Shown in pieces: positions 59,054-64,000 of a stretch of DNA of 64,000 nt. The notes below the pieces were generated by a model, which was not told the origin of the DNA, made no database searches, and worked only from the letters and a program-made list of their open reading frames with translations. How positions within the stretch are numbered: position 1 is the stretch's first letter; every line of letters starts with the position of its first letter. The position numbers were made by a program, and so were the translations under genes. The stretch is from Brachionus manjavacas (lineage: Eukaryota; Rotifera; Eurotatoria; Ploima; Brachionidae), in assembly GCA_019054805.1 (NCBI GenBank), contig JAHQIY010000010.1, forward strand, positions 2,897,501-2,961,500. Direction: 5' to 3'.

Positions 59054-59697
59054 CTATTGTGTCATCATTTGAACAAATTCTAGGAAGAAAAAAATTAGAT
59101 GTTAAATTTAGTTTTCAAACTCACCATCTATGCAAATTTTTCCACTATCATCTTTATCAATTGTAGAAATTACTTTTTTGATCCTTTCTTCAGAATATTT
59201 TGGATTAAATTGCCTAATCACTTGGAATAGCTCTTCTTCATCAATAAAGCCAGAACCATCTTTGCTAAAAATAAGAAACTGTTAATTTATTCTAAAATAT
59301 TTTTAAAATTAAATCTACTCAAAGTATTTAAATGCAGCCTCAAGTTCAGCTCTGGGAGGCTGGGAGTAAAATTTTTTACCCAATTGATTAGCAAATTCAT
59401 TAAAATCGACCAGACCGTCATTATTTTTGTCCAATTCATCAATTAATTCGTCAATATCATTTTCATTGATGGAACTGTCAAAATTTTTGATTAAACTTCT
59501 GATTTCTTGCGGATCAATAGACCCACTGCCATCTTTGTCAAAAATTCTAAATCCATTTTTCAGCTCTAAAAATTAAAATTAAAATAAACTCCTCTATCCA
59601 ACTCATTTACCATTTATCTGTTCTTTGGTCAAACCCTATAGATAATTTTTTTAAATTTGGCTCTTGAAGCAAAAATTACGCTCAAACTTACCGACAT
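59054..59697 (-). CDS. Calmodulin-like protein with four EF-hands
   Basis: Calcium sensor. Exons on the minus strand are 59697-59692, 59635-59611, 59565-59319, 59264-59125 and 59079-59054. The protein is 147 aa, against 148-149 for calmodulin. It begins MSGLTKEQINELKNGF, parallel to calmodulin's LTEEQIAEFKEAF, and ends EFVQMMTQ. All four 12-residue loops are complete: DKDGSGSIDPQE, DKNNDGLVDFNE, DKDGSGFIDEEE and DKDDSGKICIDE. The linker between hands 2 and 3 is longer and contains Pro-Pro, unlike calmodulin's, so this is a divergent relative and not the canonical gene. Introns are only 45-56 bp. The first coding exon is 6 nt (ATG TCG). Confidence 0.88.
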
Positions 59698-59798
59698 TGT
59701 TTAAGTGTGACAAAAAATTTTAGTCTAAAAATCAAAATTTACGTAATTTTAATTTTGGTTTCTAAGGAAAAATAGAAAAAAATTGTTATGTTTAGAAT

Positions 59799-59804
59799 TT
59801 TATT
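59799..59804 (-). terminator. poly(A) signal, second EF-hand gene
   Basis: AATAAA on the minus strand, 49 nt past the TAA stop and before the next gene's ATG at 59697. Confidence 0.4.
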
Positions 59805-59852
59805 ATTCTAATAAAAAGCTAAAAAAATTCGATCGATAAAACCATTGAAAAA

Positions 59853-60386
59853 TTATTCTTCCATTAGAGTTTTAAATTCTAAAAGAGAAAAATTTTAGGA
59901 TCACGTTAGCTAAAATCCTAAGAATACCATCTAGAGAAATTTTCTGATTGCCATCTAGGTCTGTTTTGCTCATTATTTCTTCAATTTGTTGCTTGGTGAT
60001 GGTAGCGTTGATTTTTCTGGCAATTTTTGACAATTCGTCTATGGTAATATAGCCCGAATTGTCCAAATCAATAGCCCTAAATGCAGTCTCTATGTGAGAT
60101 TTTTTCGAATGTCTTTTTTCGATTTCACTCAAAAATTCTTCAAATTGTATTTTTCCGTCACCGTTTTGGTCAATATTTTCAAACACTCTGTCCACAACTT
60201 GTTTGTCGACATTCAAATTTAAATTTTTGACTAAATGCTTTAAATCGTGAATGCAGATTTTACCAGACTTTTCCAAGTCTATCATTTTAAAGGCGCTTCT
60301 CAAATCCTTGATCTCATTTGATTCTGACTGAAAGGTGAGCTAATAATTACAAAAATAATCTCATAAATTTTAATTACTTGATTCAT
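59853..60386 (-). CDS. Second calmodulin/centrin-like four EF-hand protein
   Basis: Calcium-binding sensor, tandem upstream of the calmodulin-like gene on the same strand. Exons are 60386-60378 (ATG AAT CAA, 9 nt), 60327-59928 and 59878-59853. The protein is 144 aa. Loops: DLEKSGKICIHD, DQNGDGKIQFEE, DLDNSGYITIDE and DLDGNQKISLDE. Hand 1 has Asp instead of Glu at position 12, and hand 4 has Gln where Gly is usual at position 6, so calcium binding there may be weak. The region AFRAIDLDNSGYITIDEL resembles the third hand of centrins. Reading through the last donor gives a false hydrophobic end at 59872; splicing (GTATTC to TTTTAG, 49 bp) restores DEFKTLMEE. Centrin-like or calmodulin-like cannot be settled here. 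Confidence 0.85.
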
Positions 60387-60389
60387 TTT

Positions 60390-61455
60390 AGTCACTTGAA
60401 AAAAATTTGTAAAATTTTAAGCCGATTCCATCATATTTAAAATCGCTTTCAGTTCCATAATCTAATTTCCGCATTTTATTAAGTTTTCAAGAAAATAACT
60501 AATCGGTTCCGTTCCCCTTTCTAGCTTATTTCACTAAGTTTAAAAATAATTAAAATAATGAGTTGAGAAATAATTTTAATATCAATAAAAGAAGTGTTTA
60601 TTTAAAATTTTAAAACCGCTAAAAAATTTATTTAATTGAACCTCAAGTTTTTATCAAATTTTTGGTTTGTTATAAATACTTAATTAAAATATCATTCAAA
60701 CAACTGAATTAATTTATTTCTTTGTCCTAGAGTAAGTCCTATCGCTTTCGTAAAATAATTTACGATAGACTTAAGACTCACACTGTGTAAATATTAAAAA
60801 ATTAGTGTTATAAACAGTAATTAAATTTTTTTTATTAAAATTGTTAATATTGATAAAAATTTTTTTTTCTAGTTTTGAGGATTTTTGAGAATTGAAAAAA
60901 AAGTTCGCTAAATTCACTGGTCTCGCATATTGATGAAAATCGTTCAAAACGATATGGATTCGTTTTTACCAAATTTATTAAATTTATTAAAAAAAATTTT
61001 TTATTAAAATTAAAGTACAATAAACTTTGATTGAATTGACTTTATATTAACTGATTATAAAAAATAAAAACAAACAAAAAATTTTTTCAATTTCTTCGAA
61101 AATTTTTATTTTAAAATTTAACTTTTTTTGTAAAAAATAGGTACTCGACCGATTTCGCCTCTTCTGGGCTTTATCAAGAGTCGAAGATTATTAAATAAGT
61201 ATTTTTAATTTAATTAAAAACATTTTTAAAATTGCAAATGACATCAGGGCTATCTAAAGACAGGTCTTTTTTGTCTTTAAAAAAATCATTAAGGAGAATA
61301 GTCTGTCAGATGATTACTTTACAAAAAGAATAAATCCGGAATCAAGAGTATTTAGACTGCTGAAATGCGAAAAATTCCATTTATCCAAGCTGCTCATTAG
61401 ATATTGTCAAAGAATTATTAATTTAAATTATATTTTACTTAGGGATTTATATGAA
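60390..61455. other. AT-rich intergenic DNA upstream of the EF-hand pair
   Basis: No coding or RNA feature seen. The first few hundred bases presumably hold the promoter of the second EF-hand gene, but no motif can be singled out. Confidence 0.4.
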
Positions 61456-61459
61456 ATGT

Positions 61460-62215
61460 ATTTTTTTTTCATGAATTCATTTTTACCTTAAATTTATATG
61501 GTATTTTTTTAAGTTAAAATTTTAATTTTTTTGGAAATTTCTATAATACTTTTAATCTTTTTATTCACTTAATTTTATTTAGATTTTTTAATTATTATTA
61601 ATTTATTAATAATCTTTTTATAATCAAAATACAAAGTTTGAATATAATATTTTATAAATTAATAAAAATTAAAAAATAAATTAATAAAAATTAAAAAATC
61701 CAAAAAAAATTATATAAAATTTTAGGCTTTTTTTATTTTATTTAATATTTTTTAAGTTAAAATTAAAATTATATTTTTTTTGGAAATGTCAATAATACTT
61801 TGAATATTTTTATTCACTTAATTTTTTAGATTTTTTAATTATTATTAATTTATTAATAATCTTTTTATAATCAAAATACAAAGTTTGAATATAATATTTT
61901 ATAAATTAATAAAAATTAAAAAATAAATTAATAAAAATTAAAAAATCCAAAAAAATTTAAATAAAATTTTAGGCTTTTTTTATTTTATTTAATATTTTTT
62001 AAGTTAAAATTAAAATTATATTTTTTTTGGAAATGTCAATAATACTTTGAATATTTTTATTCACTTAATTTTTTTAGATTTTTTAATTATTATTAATTTA
62101 TTAATGGAAAATAAATCTAAATCCAAATGTCCAAAAAATATTTAATTTTAATTTTAACTTAAAAAAGACCAAATAAATTTAAGGTAAAAATGTATTCATG
62201 AAATAAAAATCTTTC
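61460..62215. repeat. Foldback element with 245-bp tandem repeat core
   Basis: AAGTTAAAAT recurs at 61511, 61754 and 62001, giving units of 243 and 247 bp; units two and three are almost identical. The array is bracketed by inverted arms of about 100 bp (TTTTTACCTTAAATTTATAT and its reverse form at about 62165-62190). No coding content. Confidence 0.65.
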
Positions 62216-63113
62216 TAAATAAAATTTTCAAATTTACTTGATTAGACGTAACTTTTAAATTTTACTAGGAAATTATTTAAAATTAAAATTTTTAATTTTT
62301 TCTCTTATTTGACTAATCGTTGCCAAAATATCAAATTTTACATAACAAAATTAACTTTCAATTCAAACTCAATCAATGTCTACATCAAATCCATTATTGA
62401 GAATTGGCTGGAAAAATCGATAATCAGAAAATCAAAACTATCAAAATAGAAACGTAAACGTGATGAACCAAAAAAAAAATTTTCTTTTTTCCTATTTCTA
62501 CAATGATTTTATTCTACTTTTCAAAAATAATAATTTTTACAAAAATATTTTTCCTACTCCAAAAAAAAAACTTTCTATGTGCTTCTTTGATAATGTCCTT
62601 TTTATCTGAATTCGGTTTTTTAAATTTTCTCCCCTAATTTTCATTTCATCACTTGATATTATTTGTCTCTATTCAGCTTTGCAACATTATTAATGATTAA
62701 AATTTATGCTTATTTTATTTTATAGATAAAAAAAAATAAAATAATATATAAAAATAAAAATTAAAATAAAAAGGTAACAATTATATGCCCAATAAAAGTC
62801 TTCATATATTTATTATTTCGGAATAATGGTTCATTTAAAAATTATTTTTTTTCAGTGGGTCCAAAATAAAGCATAATTTTGAGGTACTGCGCTTGTCTCA
62901 AAGAAAAGCAAAGAAAATTTTTCCTTTTTCCATGACACTATTTTATTTTTTTATTTGGCATTGATTCTGCTTAGCTCCCAAAAAAATGTATTTATCGCTT
63001 ACTTTTTTTGAAATTTACACAACACTTTTTATATTTATGATATAGAAACTTTTTTATTTTTCTGCTTTTTTACTGCTTATTTTACTATTAACGAAATGGC
63101 TTATATTTTTTGT

Positions 63114-63175
63114 AGTAGAAAAAATATTTTTTTTTAGTAGAAAAAATATTTTTTTTTAGTAGAAAAAATATTTTT
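63114..63175. repeat. 22-bp tandem repeat, three copies
   Basis: AGTAGAAAAAATATTTTTTT repeats at 63114, 63136 and 63158. Confidence 0.7.
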
Positions 63176-63459
63176 GATTAATGAAAAAATAAATTTCACT
63201 ATAGAAAAAAAATTATCCTTGTTCTCACCTTTATCGATTAAGAAAACTATCACTTAAAACTAATTGACAAATAACTTATTAAAACTTTATTAATAGCTTT
63301 AATTAAATATAAAATGAGTATAAAAAAGCATTAAATTAGTAAAAAATTAGTATCAATAAAAGATAAAATCATCCCCACCGTTGCTGGACTTCTCATGCTT
63401 ACTCCTAGATAATAATTTTATTTTATATTTCTTTTTTTTTGTTTTTTGAAACATTTTAT

Positions 63460-63530
63460 TTAAGCTTGGCAAAGGAGCGAAAGCTCGAGCCAATATTTAT
63501 TTATTTATTATTTATTTAAATAAAGACGTT
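63460..63530 (+). mobile_element. Retroelement 3' end with two-part hairpin
   Basis: TTGGC-AAAG-GAGC-GAAA-GCTC-GA-GCCAA at 63466-63493, then a TTTATTTATTTATT tail. The inner stem matches the LINE tails elsewhere; the loop is a GNRA-type tetraloop. Confidence 0.5.
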
Positions 63531-63639
63531 TATCCAGTATCAATAAAACTTAATAAAAAAAAATGTTTCAAAATACTCAAGTAACAATTTATAAACAAGA
63601 CAAACCACACTAACACAAAAATTAAAATGATCTATTGAT

Positions 63640-64000
63640 TCCAACAAATACCAAAGTCAAAGTTATTTCAATGTATTTTAATGAAAACAAAAAAGCAAAA
63701 GAAATTAGTCGATGGCTTAGAAAAAACCTTAATGATGTGTTTGTATAAATAAGCGAGCTTTAAATCAATAACCTGATACACAGACAAAAAAAAGACCAAA
63801 TACAAGTTGATCCTGGTCAAAGCATTAATGCATTAAAATCATGGACTGAAAGTGTCAGTATTATCCCCGAAGGATATGATGACATTAGTTGTTTCAAAAT
63901 TGATGATCAAACCAGATAATGTCAACTTTCGAATTTTTATGACTACAAAGAGACTTATTTCTCTAACAAAAAAAGCAAATCACGTCGCGGCGGACACTAC
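63640..64000 (+). pseudogene. Possible LINE endonuclease fragment at window edge
   Basis: Reads ISMYFNENKKAKEISRWLRK, then SWTESVSIIPEGYDDISCFK and, after a stop, FYDYKETYFSNKKSKSRRGG. W-(T/L)-x-SxSIIPxGY followed by RRGG fits the middle of an APE-type endonuclease. It runs off the end, so this is only tentative. Confidence 0.35.

Noticed and set aside
59872..59927. Readthrough end (VILKFFSFRI) of the second EF-hand protein
   Set aside because: A GT-AG intron of 49 bp at 59927-59879 restores the last EF-hand, exactly as in its neighbour.

Overview
The window is animal nuclear DNA. It has spliced genes with GT-AG introns, an even-skipped/Evx homeobox gene, a SAGA-module gene and a replication-clamp-loader gene, all set in very AT-rich DNA packed with decayed transposons. 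Exons are clearly GC-richer than the surrounding DNA. Many introns are about 45-60 bp. Together with the high A+T and the mix of LINE, MULE, hAT, mariner, Merlin-like and Helitron-like relics, this suggests a small spiralian, with a monogonont rotifer as the best guess. That taxon is an inference, not something the sequence proves.

Layout. (1) 1-16958, plus strand: the 3' part of a RhoGAP gene of the ARHGAP31/32/33 (CdGAP) type, five exons, with introns swollen to 4-5.5 kb by transposon remnants. (2) 16959-24904: intergenic repeats (MULE relic, LINE relics, hAT relic). (3) 24905-30668, plus: DSCC1 (Ctf18-RFC subunit), then, 168 bp downstream, an Sgf11/ATXN7L3-type SAGA deubiquitinase-module subunit. 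(4) 30669-39370: Merlin-like relic, a long minus-strand LINE with an inverted duplication, two hAT-type MITEs with perfect 8-bp target duplications, LINE tails. (5) 39371-40000, minus: even-skipped/Evx, with an unusually structured, GC-richer upstream region to about 40680. (6) 40700-58900: gene-free; several LINE 3' fragments, a KRBA2/Ginger-like integrase relic, and a roughly 9 kb inverted-repeat composite (about 49015-57968) enclosing Helitron-like and hAT-like coding remnants. (7) 59054-60386, minus: two tandem four-EF-hand genes of the calmodulin/centrin type with tiny first exons. (8) 60387-64000: AT-rich DNA with a tandem-repeat foldback element and a LINE piece at the edge.

The host genes do not form one pathway: Rho-family GTPase control, replication and cohesion, chromatin deubiquitination, axial or neural patterning, and calcium sensing. 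The most interesting non-gene signals are: small hairpins repeated at retroelement 3' ends, with stems kept by compensatory changes; small AT-hook reading frames kept inside short internally deleted MULE-like elements; in-frame micro-exons of 21 and 11 nt; and the ~9 kb inverted composite. No convincing wholly new biochemical system was found.
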